Source: Streptococcus sp. oral taxon 058 str. F0407
GTDB lineage: Bacteria; Bacillota; Bacilli; Lactobacillales; Streptococcaceae
Direction of reading: 5' to 3'
Assembly: GCF_000235485.1 (NCBI RefSeq)
Contig: NZ_JH378887.1
Span: forward strand, 191,153-255,152
Length of the DNA: 64,000 nt
Below, piece after piece: positions 1 through 9,474 of the stretch; positions within the stretch are counted from its first letter, which is position 1; every line of letters begins with the position of its first letter. The translations under genes and the position numbers were made by a program. The notes beneath the pieces are model-generated. The model was not told where the DNA came from, did not search any database, and saw only the letters and a list, made by a program, of their open reading frames with translations.

Positions 1-1
1 A

Positions 2-1228
2 GATAGAATCAGTAAAGCAAAAGCAAGCAGTATTTCTGGGAAAAATATCAATAGAACGATTTCAGAGAGTGGGAATAAGTTAGCCTTATTTTCCCCAAAG
101 AATAGTAAAAATAAAGAACAACTGACTCCTTCCGAACTTACACGATGGCTTTTAACTTTTCAAGGGTACTCAGGATTATCCGATAAAGTTATTTTTGGAA
201 AAGAAAAATATAAAGTGTCAAAAGGCTGGTTGTTTGATATCGGTGCAGTCTTTATACAGGGAACTTCTTTATTTGAAACGCTGTTACTAAATTGTATCTT
301 GCCATTCTATGACTATGGTAATTTAGAAAGTATTCAATGTCCCTGTTGGGAATTTGCTAGTTCTGATAATATTAATCGCTATTTGTTTGGTAGTGAATGT
401 ACAGATTTAGCTAATCTGTATACGATTTGGAGCAGAGGGATTTATATTGATCCAGAATATGATTTAAATAAGCCTTTCTCTTTTGAGATTGTAAAATTAC
501 CCGATATCAATCATCAGGACAATTTTTTAGAGCCAATGACAACATGGAAATATAATACTACAGGAGAAAATAAAGATAGCTATACTCCTAAGAAACATCT
601 CTTGAATCAATCGTTGTGGCGGTCTTTTGGTTTGCTAGCAGTAGAAGATAGAACAGGGCACTTTAGAAAACCGGGAATTATTGATTGGCTAGGAGATATA
701 GGTGACACAATAGGAAATAGATTATTTAATATTATTTCCATTAGTATGCAGGACGATGGAAATGCTACTTCATGGCTTCCAACTGATGAAGTTATTGACT
801 CTATACTTATCAATGATTTAGTTTTGGCTGATTTTAATGAGAGTGGTTGGGTACCACGTATTAATGAGGTGGTGGAAGAAACAAAAACTGTCATTTCTAA
901 AGTATATAAACGCTATATAGAGGATCTAAAAGAAATCAGGAATATCTCCAACAACAATTATACTAATCAGATGGTTGAAATGCTCTATTTCAAAATCGAT
1001 CACCCTTTTCGTGAATGGTTATCCAGTATCCTACCAGATGATGAAAAGGATCCTAAAATCAAAGAATGGAGAGACTTACTGAAAAAAATGGTTAAAGCTG
1101 AAGCAAAGAGCATCTTAGGTCAAGGAGGAACGAGGGACTACCTCGGTATTGAAAAAGATGGTCGAATAAAAAATATTGCAACTGCCTATAATTCATTTGA
1201 TTATTTGCTTCATCAACAATTAAAATAG
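2..1228 (+). CDS. cas8e: Cas8e (Cse1/CasA), large subunit of type I-E Cascade, 5' truncated
   Basis: The reading frame is open from base 2 to the TAG at 1226-1228, giving 408 residues; the N-terminus lies left of the window (family members have about 500-560 residues). A GTG at 215 could be mistaken for a start, but the upstream frame reads LTPSELTRWLLTFQGYSG, a typical Cse1 stretch, and continues into SKGWLFDIGAVFIQG. In the family this subunit recognises the PAM, starts target unwinding and recruits Cas3. The gene heads a tightly packed cas operon; cas3 is expected further left. Its stop codon overlaps the ribosome binding site of the next gene. Identification rests on sequence character and gene order. 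Confidence 0.93.
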   Translation, partial: DRISKAKASSISGKNINRTISESGNKLALFSPKNSKNKEQLTPSELTRWLLTFQGYSGLSDKVIFGKEKYKVSKGWLFDIGAVFIQGTSLFETLLLNCILPFYDYGNLESIQCPCWEFASSDNINRYLFGSECTDLANLYTIWSRGIYIDPEYDLNKPFSFEIVKLPDINHQDNFLEPMTTWKYNTTGENKDSYTPKKHLLNQSLWRSFGLLAVEDRTGHFRKPGIIDWLGDIGDTIGNRLFNIISISMQDDGNATSWLPTDEVIDSILINDLVLADFNESGWVPRINEVVEETKTVISKVYKRYIEDLKEIRNISNNNYTNQMVEMLYFKIDHPFREWLSSILPDDEKDPKIKEWRDLLKKMVKAEAKSILGQGGTRDYLGIEKDGRIKNIATAYNSFDYLLHQQLK

Positions 1229-1239
1229 GAGGTGTGTGT

Positions 1240-1833
1240 GTGTTGGAACAATCCAAACAGACAGTTGGTTCTGTCACAAAAAGAATTATTAGACAATTGA
1301 GTTATGAGTTGGAGTCACCATCGAGTAAAGCTGCACTGGCAAAAATTAGAAAAACGTTGGGTAAACCCTTGAGCGATGCAACAGATATCTGGCCGATTTT
1401 ATTTGAGCATTTACCAGAGGAGTTTGTCAATTCATACCAGCAGCCTAGCTATGAGGAGTTAGCAATTTATACAGCTATCCAATTTTACGCCTTACATCAA
1501 CAAGGAACTTCAACTGGTGTGATGTTAGATGAGCCCGATACTTATCAAAATATCGGTTCTGCTCTTAGTCAACTTCGAAAAGGAGATGACACGACAGCCA
1601 TTGACAGAAGGTTCAATGTTATGATTACATCATCAACTTTTGAAGAGTTAATCTACCATTTACGCCACATGATGATGTTACTCAAAACAAAGTCTCCTGC
1701 TACAAAGGTTGATTATGCTAAGTTAGCTGAGGACTTGTATTGGTTTTTAAAAAATGTACAAGAAAATCTTCGCCTAAATTGGGCAAGATCATATTATAAA
1801 CAAATCAAAGGAGAAAAACACAATGACAACTAA
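1240..1833 (+). CDS. cas11: Cas11 (Cse2/CasB), small subunit of type I-E Cascade
   Basis: About 197 residues, mostly helical, in the cse2 slot between cas8e and cas7e. Family members form the Cascade belly dimer that stabilises the displaced DNA strand. The start is ambiguous: AGGAGG at 1227-1232 is followed by GTG 1234, GTG 1240 and TTG 1243, all in frame. GTG 1240 has the best spacing (7 nt) and is used here. The 3' end overlaps cas7e by 11 bp, which implies translational coupling. Confidence 0.9.
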   Translation: MLEQSKQTVGSVTKRIIRQLSYELESPSSKAALAKIRKTLGKPLSDATDIWPILFEHLPEEFVNSYQQPSYEELAIYTAIQFYALHQQGTSTGVMLDEPDTYQNIGSALSQLRKGDDTTAIDRRFNVMITSSTFEELIYHLRHMMMLLKTKSPATKVDYAKLAEDLYWFLKNVQENLRLNWARSYYKQIKGEKHNDN

Positions 1834-2896
1834 TCAACGCTTATTTTTAGATATTCATGCTATACAAACTTTGCCACCTTCAAATATGAATAGAGATGAT
1901 ACAGGTAGCCCAAAGACCGCTCAGTACGGGGGTGTAAAAAGATCGCGCGTGAGTTCTCAAGCTTGGAAGAGAGCTATAAGAGACTATTTTAATACTTATG
2001 GAGAACAGTCTAATGTCGGTGTCCGAACAAAAGACATTGTAAGATATGTTGCAGGTAAAATTGTAGAACTAGATAATTCTATCAGTTTTGAAGATGCACT
2101 AACCAAAGCAGATACAGTCTTGATAGCTACTGGAATTAAGAAAAAAGGTGAAGTCAAGGCGCTTTACTTTATGGGGGATAGACAAGCTGAGAAATTAGCT
2201 CAAGCGGCTTATGAAAATCTGACTGATAAAAAAGAACTTCAAAAACTAGCTAACTCAAATCCAGCCATTGATGTTGCTATGTTCGGTCGAATGGTAGCTG
2301 AAGATCCAACTCTAAACGAGGATGCTTCCTCTCAAGTTGCCCATGCTATTTCAACACATGCTGTACAAACTGAATTTGATTTCTTTACTGCTATTGATGA
2401 TTTAGCTCCAGAGGATAATGCAGGTGCAGGTATGCTGGGAACTATCGAATTTAACTCTTCTACGCTCTATCGTTATGCCAATGTTGCGATTCATGAATTA
2501 TCAAAACAACTAGAGGATGAGAAATCCTTAAAGAACAGCTTGAATTTATTCATCGAAGCATTTGCAAATTCACTCCCGACAGGAAAAGTGAATACCTTTG
2601 CCAATCAAACTTTACCGCAGGCTCTAATCGTTTCTTTGCGTGATGATCGTCCTGTTAATCTTGTCAGTGCTTTTGAAGAACCAGTTAAATCAACAGATGG
2701 TTATGTGGCAAAATCTATTGAAAAACTGTCTAAAGAGTATACAAGAGTTGAAAAATTCGTGAATAAACCACTTTTGACTTTCTATGTGACTTTGGATGAG
2801 AATGAGAGTTTAAAACAAATAGGTGAGGAAAAATATTCAGTTTCAGAATTATTAAAAGATTTTTCGGAAACCTTAGGACAAGTCCTCAAAAAATAG
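1823..2896 (+). CDS. cas7e: Cas7e (Cse4/CasC), Cascade backbone subunit
   Basis: 357 residues, the normal family size. The N-terminus has the RAMP-like pattern of Cas7e (FLDIHAIQTLPPSNMNRDD, then GGVKRSRVSSQAWKRA). Six copies line the crRNA spacer in characterised Cascade complexes. The ATG at 1823 follows AAAGGAG at 1807-1813 and overlaps the cas11 stop. The stop is followed almost at once by the cas5e ribosome binding site. Identification from motif and operon position is strong. Confidence 0.95.
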   Translation: MTTNQRLFLDIHAIQTLPPSNMNRDDTGSPKTAQYGGVKRSRVSSQAWKRAIRDYFNTYGEQSNVGVRTKDIVRYVAGKIVELDNSISFEDALTKADTVLIATGIKKKGEVKALYFMGDRQAEKLAQAAYENLTDKKELQKLANSNPAIDVAMFGRMVAEDPTLNEDASSQVAHAISTHAVQTEFDFFTAIDDLAPEDNAGAGMLGTIEFNSSTLYRYANVAIHELSKQLEDEKSLKNSLNLFIEAFANSLPTGKVNTFANQTLPQALIVSLRDDRPVNLVSAFEEPVKSTDGYVAKSIEKLSKEYTRVEKFVNKPLLTFYVTLDENESLKQIGEEKYSVSELLKDFSETLGQVLKK

Positions 2897-2905
2897 GTGA
2901 ATGGC

Positions 2906-3625
2906 ATGAAGACTATTTTGTTGAAATTTGCTGGCCCTTTGCAATCTTGGGGGACAAGTTCACATTTCGAAACAAGACATACGGATTTTTATCCTTCTAA
3001 GAGTTCTGTTATTGGGTTGATTGCTTCAAGTCTAGGATATCGTCGAGACGATGATGAAAAAATTATTCGTTTAAACGAGCTGGATTTTGCAGTTCGAGTG
3101 GATCAACAAGGAAATTTACTCAGAGATTTTCATATTGCACAAAAGTATACAGAAAAAGGAAAGTTTGAACGAAATTATGTCACGAATCGTTATTATTTAG
3201 AAGATGCTGTTTTTGTAGTGGCTCTTTCTCATAATAATGAGCAGTTTTTGGAAATGATTTTACAAGCTTTGAGAAATCCCTATTTCCAACCATTTATGGG
3301 AAGAAGGTCTCTGCCGTTGACTGCAGATTTTATCTTAGGTGAGACTGATATTGGAGCAGTTGAAAGTTTGAGAACTCTTGAGTGGCAAGCTTCACCATGG
3401 TTTATGAAGAGAAAGCTTATGGATGCCGTAACTTTAGAAATCTATTCTGATAGACATTTAACCGATAGAGGTATTTATCAACTGAGACAAGATGTTGTCA
3501 AGTCTTTTTCACAAAAGGGGAGAAGGTTTGGCTATAGGTATGAAACTAGAGAACTGGTTCAAGTTCGGAATTCGTTTCGAGATAAAAATACGGCACATGA
3601 TGTTTTTAAGAGTATAGGAGATTGA
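2906..3625 (+). CDS. cas5e: Cas5e (CasD), Cascade subunit binding the crRNA 5' handle
   Basis: 239 residues from ATG 2906. A GTG at 2897, directly after the cas7e stop, is also in frame, but ATG 2906 follows AGGTGA with usable spacing and begins MKTILLKFAGPLQSWG, the canonical Cas5e start. The glycine-rich RAMP region and PSKSSVIGLIASSLGY are visible near residues 33-50. In the family Cas5e caps the 5' handle of the crRNA and contacts Cas8e. It sits between cas7e and cas6e as in all type I-E operons. Confidence 0.94.
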   Translation: MKTILLKFAGPLQSWGTSSHFETRHTDFYPSKSSVIGLIASSLGYRRDDDEKIIRLNELDFAVRVDQQGNLLRDFHIAQKYTEKGKFERNYVTNRYYLEDAVFVVALSHNNEQFLEMILQALRNPYFQPFMGRRSLPLTADFILGETDIGAVESLRTLEWQASPWFMKRKLMDAVTLEIYSDRHLTDRGIYQLRQDVVKSFSQKGRRFGYRYETRELVQVRNSFRDKNTAHDVFKSIGD

Positions 3626-3629
3626 TGGT

Positions 3630-5209
<1,580 letters not shown>

Positions 5210-5213
5210 TAAT

Positions 5214-6116
5214 ATGCCACTGACTGTTTTAACTTTAAAAAATGTTCCGCCGTCTTTAAAAGGGGATTTAACCAAGTGGATGCAAGAAATTGCCACAGGG
5301 GTTTACGTTGGAAATATCAATACTAGGGTTCGTGAAAAGTTATGGGATCGTATTAAGGCGAACGTTGGAAAAGGTGAAGCTACAATTAGTTACGCCTTTA
5401 GAAATGAAATTGGCTATCAATTTGATACCGTAAATGCTCAGCGGAGTGTCCTAGACTATGATGGAATCCCATTAATTCTATTACCTAGCCAAACAGACAG
5501 CAATGGAAAAATATCCAGTTTTGGATATAGTGATGCTGCTAAGTTTAGACGGATCAAGCGTTTTGGCCGTCATTCAGAAGTTTCTTCAAAACCACAGAGT
5601 TCCTATATTGTGATTGATATTGAGACGGATGGTTTAGATGAGAATGAACATACCATTATAGAAATTGGGGCACTTAAGGTTACTCCATCCACTACAGAAG
5701 AGTTTAATGCTCTTATCAAATATGACGGAATCTTGCCTACGAAGATTTCTAAATTAACGGGAATTTCTCAGACTCTATTAGAACAAAATGGTCGAAATTT
5801 AAAAGAAGTACTTTCCGATTTTTTGCTTTTTATAGGTGAATCAGCTTTAGTTGGCTATGGTATCAATTTTGATGTTAAGTTTATTAATAATGAGCTTAAC
5901 AAGTTGGGCTTGCCTTTATTATCAAATAAAACTCATGATTTAAAGAAATTTGTCAAGAGTGAAAAACTATTTCTGGCTAACTATCAATTACAGACAGCTC
6001 TTAAGGAATATGGAATTGAAGAGGTAGTTCCTCATAGAGCTTTACCGGACGCTAAGTTAATCTATCAGTTATCAACAAAAGTGAATAAATTTTTGAATAG
6101 AATCAATCGGGATTAG
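5214..6116 (+). CDS. cas2: Cas2e fused to a C-terminal DnaQ-like DEDDh exonuclease
   Basis: 300 residues from ATG 5214; an in-frame upstream ATG at 5139 lies inside cas1 and is not needed. Residues 1 to about 95 are Cas2e (MPLTVLTLKNVPPSLKG, TGVYVGNINTRVREKLW). After a linker, residues from about 130 form a 3'-5' exonuclease: ExoI DIETDG near 133, ExoII GYGINFDVKFI near 214, ExoIII HRALPDAK near 272, so all DEDDh positions are present. A Cas2-DnaQ fusion of this kind is known from Streptococcus thermophilus type I-E, where the exonuclease domain trims prespacers during integration. The gene ends 23 bp before the array. Confidence 0.95.
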   Translation: MPLTVLTLKNVPPSLKGDLTKWMQEIATGVYVGNINTRVREKLWDRIKANVGKGEATISYAFRNEIGYQFDTVNAQRSVLDYDGIPLILLPSQTDSNGKISSFGYSDAAKFRRIKRFGRHSEVSSKPQSSYIVIDIETDGLDENEHTIIEIGALKVTPSTTEEFNALIKYDGILPTKISKLTGISQTLLEQNGRNLKEVLSDFLLFIGESALVGYGINFDVKFINNELNKLGLPLLSNKTHDLKKFVKSEKLFLANYQLQTALKEYGIEEVVPHRALPDAKLIYQLSTKVNKFLNRINRD

Positions 6117-6139
6117 CGATTTCAATGGGATCTTTTAGT
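6117..6139 (+). promoter_or_regulatory. Very short leader between cas2 and the first CRISPR repeat
   Basis: Only 23 bp separate the cas2-dnaQ stop from repeat 1. The array orientation (uniform repeats at this end, degenerate repeat at 8020) makes this the leader side. If the integrase needs more than about 20 bp of leader, or the array has its own promoter, those elements must lie inside the 3' end of the exonuclease coding sequence. No clear promoter was seen within the 23 bp. Confidence 0.5.
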
Positions 6140-8041
6140 GTTTTTCCCGCACTCGCGGGGGTGATCCCAGGATATGAGCTTGTTATCCTTCCATTTACAA
6201 GTTTTTCCCGCACTCGCGGGGGTGATCCTGAGATAGCCATGATTGAGAAAGGAATGATTAGGTTTTTCCCGCACTCGCGGGGGTGATCCTTGGTTTCAGC
6301 GATTTTCATTCGTGGTGTTTACGTTTTTCCCGCACTCGCGGGGGTGATCCTATGATCTTGATGCCAGTCTCTATAAAAGTCGGGTTTTTCCCGCACTCGC
6401 GGGGGTGATCCCTCTTTAAAAATAGGGAGTAGCAGTGTTGCTAAGTTTTTCCCGCACTCGCGGGGGTGATCCTCTGCTTACTTGCGCGCTTGCCCTCGAA
6501 TGTTGGTTTTTCCCGCACTCGCGGGGGTGATCCCGGTTAATCTAAGCAACCTAAGAGCAAATCAATGTTTTTCCCGCACTCGCGGGGGTGATCCTGTGAC
6601 TTATCAGGTGCCGATTTTGAAAAATGAGTTTTTCCCGCACTCGCGGGGGTGATCCCAGCTTTATCCGTACTAATAATGGAAGCACTGAAGTTTTTCCCGC
6701 ACTCGCGGGGGTGATCCTTCGCTCTCCAGCGCCACAAAATCGTCAAGCAAGTTTTTCCCGCACTCGCGGGGGTGATCCTATGTCCGCCCGTTATTGATAA
6801 AGCGCATGTAGGTTTTTCCCGCACTCGCGGGGGTGATCCTATGTTCGAAACCTTTAAGGACAAGCTACGTCCAGTTTTTCCCGCACTCGCGGGGGTGATC
6901 CTGCAATGACATTTGGTCAATCGTTACTCATTATGTTTTTCCCGCACTCGCGGGGGTGATCCTACCTGTAATATCGTATCCATTGTGGCTAGATAGTTTT
7001 TCCCGCACTCGCGGGGGTGATCCTAAGATAAGGAACAAGAGCAAATGTGTTGTAAGGTTTTTCCCGCACTCGCGGGGGTGATCCTGGTGGCATGCCTACC
7101 TTTGCCTATGTAAAGGTGTTTTTCCCGCACTCGCGGGGGTGATCCTGGCTTATCATTTAGAAGACCTTTTAAAAGGTTTGTTTTTCCCGCACACGCGGGG
7201 GTGATCCCACCACTTGGCGCCGTTCGTTGGTAAGGTTCATGTTTTTCCCGCACACGCGGGGGTGATCCTTTGTCAATATTCTTTGTACCACTTTAGATAA
7301 AGTTTTTCCCGCACACGCGGGGGTGATCCTATTATATGAGCATTTGCTAATAGCCTCAAGTTAGTTTTTCCCGCACACGCGGGGGTGATCCTGACCCCTT
7401 GGGTAAGGTACATGACTTCCTTACGTTTTTCCCGCACACGCGGGGGTGATCCCAGGTAAGACTACTTCAGCGCGTATCTTTGCAAGTTTTTCCCGCACAC
7501 GCGGGGGTGATCCCATGATCCACGCCTATGAACAGAACTTGGACTTGTTTTTCCCGCACACGCGGGGGTGATCCCTTGTGGACTGGTTCTTGCCAACGAT
7601 TTCAGCAGTTTTTCCCGCACTCGCGGGGGTGATCCCAGGCCACACCTTTTCAGACGGGACTGGAAATTGTTTTTCCCGCACTCGCGGGGGTGATCCTGTG
7701 GTTGACTGTGTGCCTGTCTTAGTAGATCCGTTTTTCCCGCACACGCGGGGGTGATGTGTGTGTGTGTGTGTGCCGTTTTTCCCGCACACGCGGGGGTGAT
7801 CCTTTTCGATGGATACGAGAAATATCATGCTTTTTAGTTTTTCCCGCACACGCGGGGGTGATCCTAAGCCATCTTATAGGTCTTAAATTTAATATCGGTT
7901 TTTCCCGCACATGCGGGGGTGATCCCGCCGTAGAGCAGGTCGCCTCTGAGACCGGCTTGTTTTTCCCGCACATGCGGGGGTGATCCTATTAACCGCCAAA
8001 GCTCAAGTTTTAAGCACACGTTTTTCCCGCACACGCGGGGG
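6140..8041 (+). CRISPR. Type I-E CRISPR array, 32 repeats and 31 spacers
   Basis: The 28-nt repeat starts GTTTTTCCC, forms a CCCGC/GCGGG stem around a 4-nt loop, and ends GTGATCC. Repeats start at 6140, 6201, 6262, 6323, 6384, 6445, 6506, 6567, 6628, 6690, 6751, 6812, 6874, 6935, 6996, 7057, 7118, 7180, 7241, 7302, 7364, 7425, 7486, 7547, 7608, 7669, 7730, 7775, 7837, 7898, 7959 and 8020. Units are 61 bp (33-nt spacer), five are 62 bp, and one (7730) is 45 bp. Loop variants ACTC, ACAC and ACAT occur in blocks. The repeat and adjacent cas genes resemble the S. thermophilus CRISPR4 type. The terminal repeat keeps only its first 22 nt, marking the trailer end. All spacers appear distinct by eye. 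Confidence 0.99.
7730..7774 (+). repeat. Collapsed CRISPR unit with a (GT)8 tract replacing the spacer
   Basis: The repeat at 7730 matches for 26 nt up to GTGAT, then runs into eight GT dinucleotides and GCC (7756-7774) before the next repeat. The unit is 45 bp instead of 61. The last two repeat bases (CC) and most of the spacer have been lost or replaced. It may have arisen by slippage from the GTG at the repeat end together with a deletion. Confidence 0.9.
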
Positions 8042-8335
8042 ATTGACTACATAAAATGAGATATAAGAAAAATATTCCTATTGAAAACTGATAAATTAGA
8101 GATAGGAGTGTTTTATTATAGGAAAAAACATATTTTGTGTAAATGAAGATATCTTACATAACAAAGGAGAAGACAAGTAAATTGAATGAAGTCATCATGG
8201 AGACATTTGGTAACAATAACATCAGTTGGGTAAAAAACTTTTAGAAGAGTATAAGAAAATTTGTCTTTTATCTGTTGTCTTAGAGTGTTTCAGAATTAAA
8301 TGCTCAACATTTTTTGATTGGAAAAACGAGACTAA
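8042..8335. other. Gene-free stretch after the array, possibly decayed coding sequence
   Basis: No intact gene is visible. AAAGGAGA near 8164 precedes a TTG-started 20-codon frame near 8181. Around the A-run near 8234 this frame gives way to a second open frame (ctt tta gaa gag...) that runs to the stop near 8354. The second frame's TFFDWKN-like stretch faintly recalls the start of IS3-family transposases, but it is too short to assign. Treat it as degraded accessory DNA. Confidence 0.3.
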
Positions 8336-8341
8336 AATCCT

Positions 8342-8473
8342 TCTGCCAAATCCCTAGCTCTCCTAGCTGGTGCTAGTGAGTCCGAGGTTGCTCCCCTAGT
8401 TGAGCGCCTCATCGCAGATAAAACCTTTAACTTAGAGACAGCCAAGCATTATCTCGAAAACTTACGATCATAA
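8342..8473 (+). pseudogene. 3'-terminal remnant of HMG-CoA reductase (mvaA)
   Basis: Codons from 8342 to the TAA at 8471-8473 read AKSLALLAGASESEVAPLVE and end in TAKHYLENLRS, which resembles the C-terminus of class II HMG-CoA reductases of streptococci. An in-frame TAA lies just upstream (8333-8335), so no start or body is present. In pneumococcus mvaA is the neighbour of scrR. The fragment therefore looks like the old mvaA 3' end left beside scrR after the CRISPR region arrived. The assignment is from memory of the family and was not searched. Confidence 0.55.
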
Positions 8474-8501
8474 AAAACTCAGACAAATTCGTCTGAGTTT
8501 T
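8474..8501. terminator. Bidirectional terminator between the mvaA remnant and scrR
   Basis: AAAACTCAGAC (8474-8484) pairs perfectly with GTCTGAGTTTT (8491-8501) across a 6-nt loop. A/T runs on both sides make it work in both directions. It would have served convergent mvaA and scrR. Confidence 0.85.
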
Positions 8502-8508
8502 CTTGTGT

Positions 8509-9474
8509 TTAAATACTTTTTCCAGGTAATAGGGTGACTGGTAAGAAATAACCAGTTGTCGCAACTTCCTTGCCTTCAATTTTTTGCAGGAGAAGATCGA
8601 CAGTTAGGTGGGCAATCTCTTTTAGAGGCTGCTTAATCGTTGTCAAATGAGGATAGTAGTTTTCGATAAAGTAAGTTCCATCATAGCCGATGACCTTGAG
8701 CTCATCAGGAACAGAGATACCTAGCTCCTGAGCGATTTTGATAACCAAAATGGCTGTCAAATCGTCAGAAGCAAAGATAGCATCTGGTTTCTGATGGGTC
8801 AAGATATTCTTGATTTCCATTTCCTTTCTGACGGGAGAAAAGTCACTCGAAACATTGATAATAGGAGCTTTTGGGAGTACAGATGCAAAGCCAGCATGAC
8901 GCAGTCCAGTAGGCGAGTTGGAATTGTCATTCCCTGTAATCATGATGATAGACTGGGCACCTGTCTTGACCAAGGTTTGGGCAGCGAGAACTCCGCCACC
9001 GTAGTTGTCAGAGGAGACAACAGGGATGTCTGGAGACAAGTTTCGGTCAAAGGAAATGATTGGCGCTGTCACACGATTGTAGTCTTCGATTCCTAGATTA
9101 TGACTACCCGAAATGATACCGTCCACCTGATTGGCCTCTAGCATTTCGATGTATTCCCGTTCCTTCTCGGAGTCATGCTCGCTATTACAGATGATGGTCT
9201 TGTAACCATTCTTGAAGAGCTGATGTTCCAACTTGTCAATCAACTCTGCATAAAAGACATGACTAATATTTGGGAAAATCAAGCCGATTAACTTGGCTGA
9301 TTTTCCTTGGAGGCTTCGAGCCAGGTTGTTGGGCTTGTAGCCCAATTCTCGCATGGCTTCATTGACCTTTTGAATGGTTTTTTCCGATAGATAACCCTTT
9401 TTATTGATGACCCGTGAGACGGTAGTGGGACTGACACCTGCAAGTTTTGCGACATCAGTTAGTTTTGCGACCAT
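8509..9474 (-). CDS. scrR: ScrR, LacI-family sucrose operon repressor
   Basis: 321 residues. The N-terminal LacI helix-turn-helix reads KLTDVAKLAGVSPTTVSRVI (residues 4-23) and is followed by a periplasmic-binding-like effector domain (LIGLIFPNISHVFYAEL). ScrR represses scrA and scrB in the absence of sucrose. The gene lies downstream of scrB in the same direction and overlaps its 3' end by 20 bp, so the two are translated from one transcript. Candidate operators are in the scrB/scrA divergent promoter region. It ends at the terminator at 8474-8501. Confidence 0.93.
   Translation of the reverse strand: MVAKLTDVAKLAGVSPTTVSRVINKKGYLSEKTIQKVNEAMRELGYKPNNLARSLQGKSAKLIGLIFPNISHVFYAELIDKLEHQLFKNGYKTIICNSEHDSEKEREYIEMLEANQVDGIISGSHNLGIEDYNRVTAPIISFDRNLSPDIPVVSSDNYGGGVLAAQTLVKTGAQSIIMITGNDNSNSPTGLRHAGFASVLPKAPIINVSSDFSPVRKEMEIKNILTHQKPDAIFASDDLTAILVIKIAQELGISVPDELKVIGYDGTYFIENYYPHLTTIKQPLKEIAHLTVDLLLQKIEGKEVATTGYFLPVTLLPGKSI

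Noticed and set aside
6103..7983. Several open frames of 68-127 codons on both strands with repeated ITPASAGKT/DHPRECGKN-like blocks
   Set aside because: They are translations of the CRISPR repeats, a well-known annotation artefact; no ribosome binding sites or protein logic.
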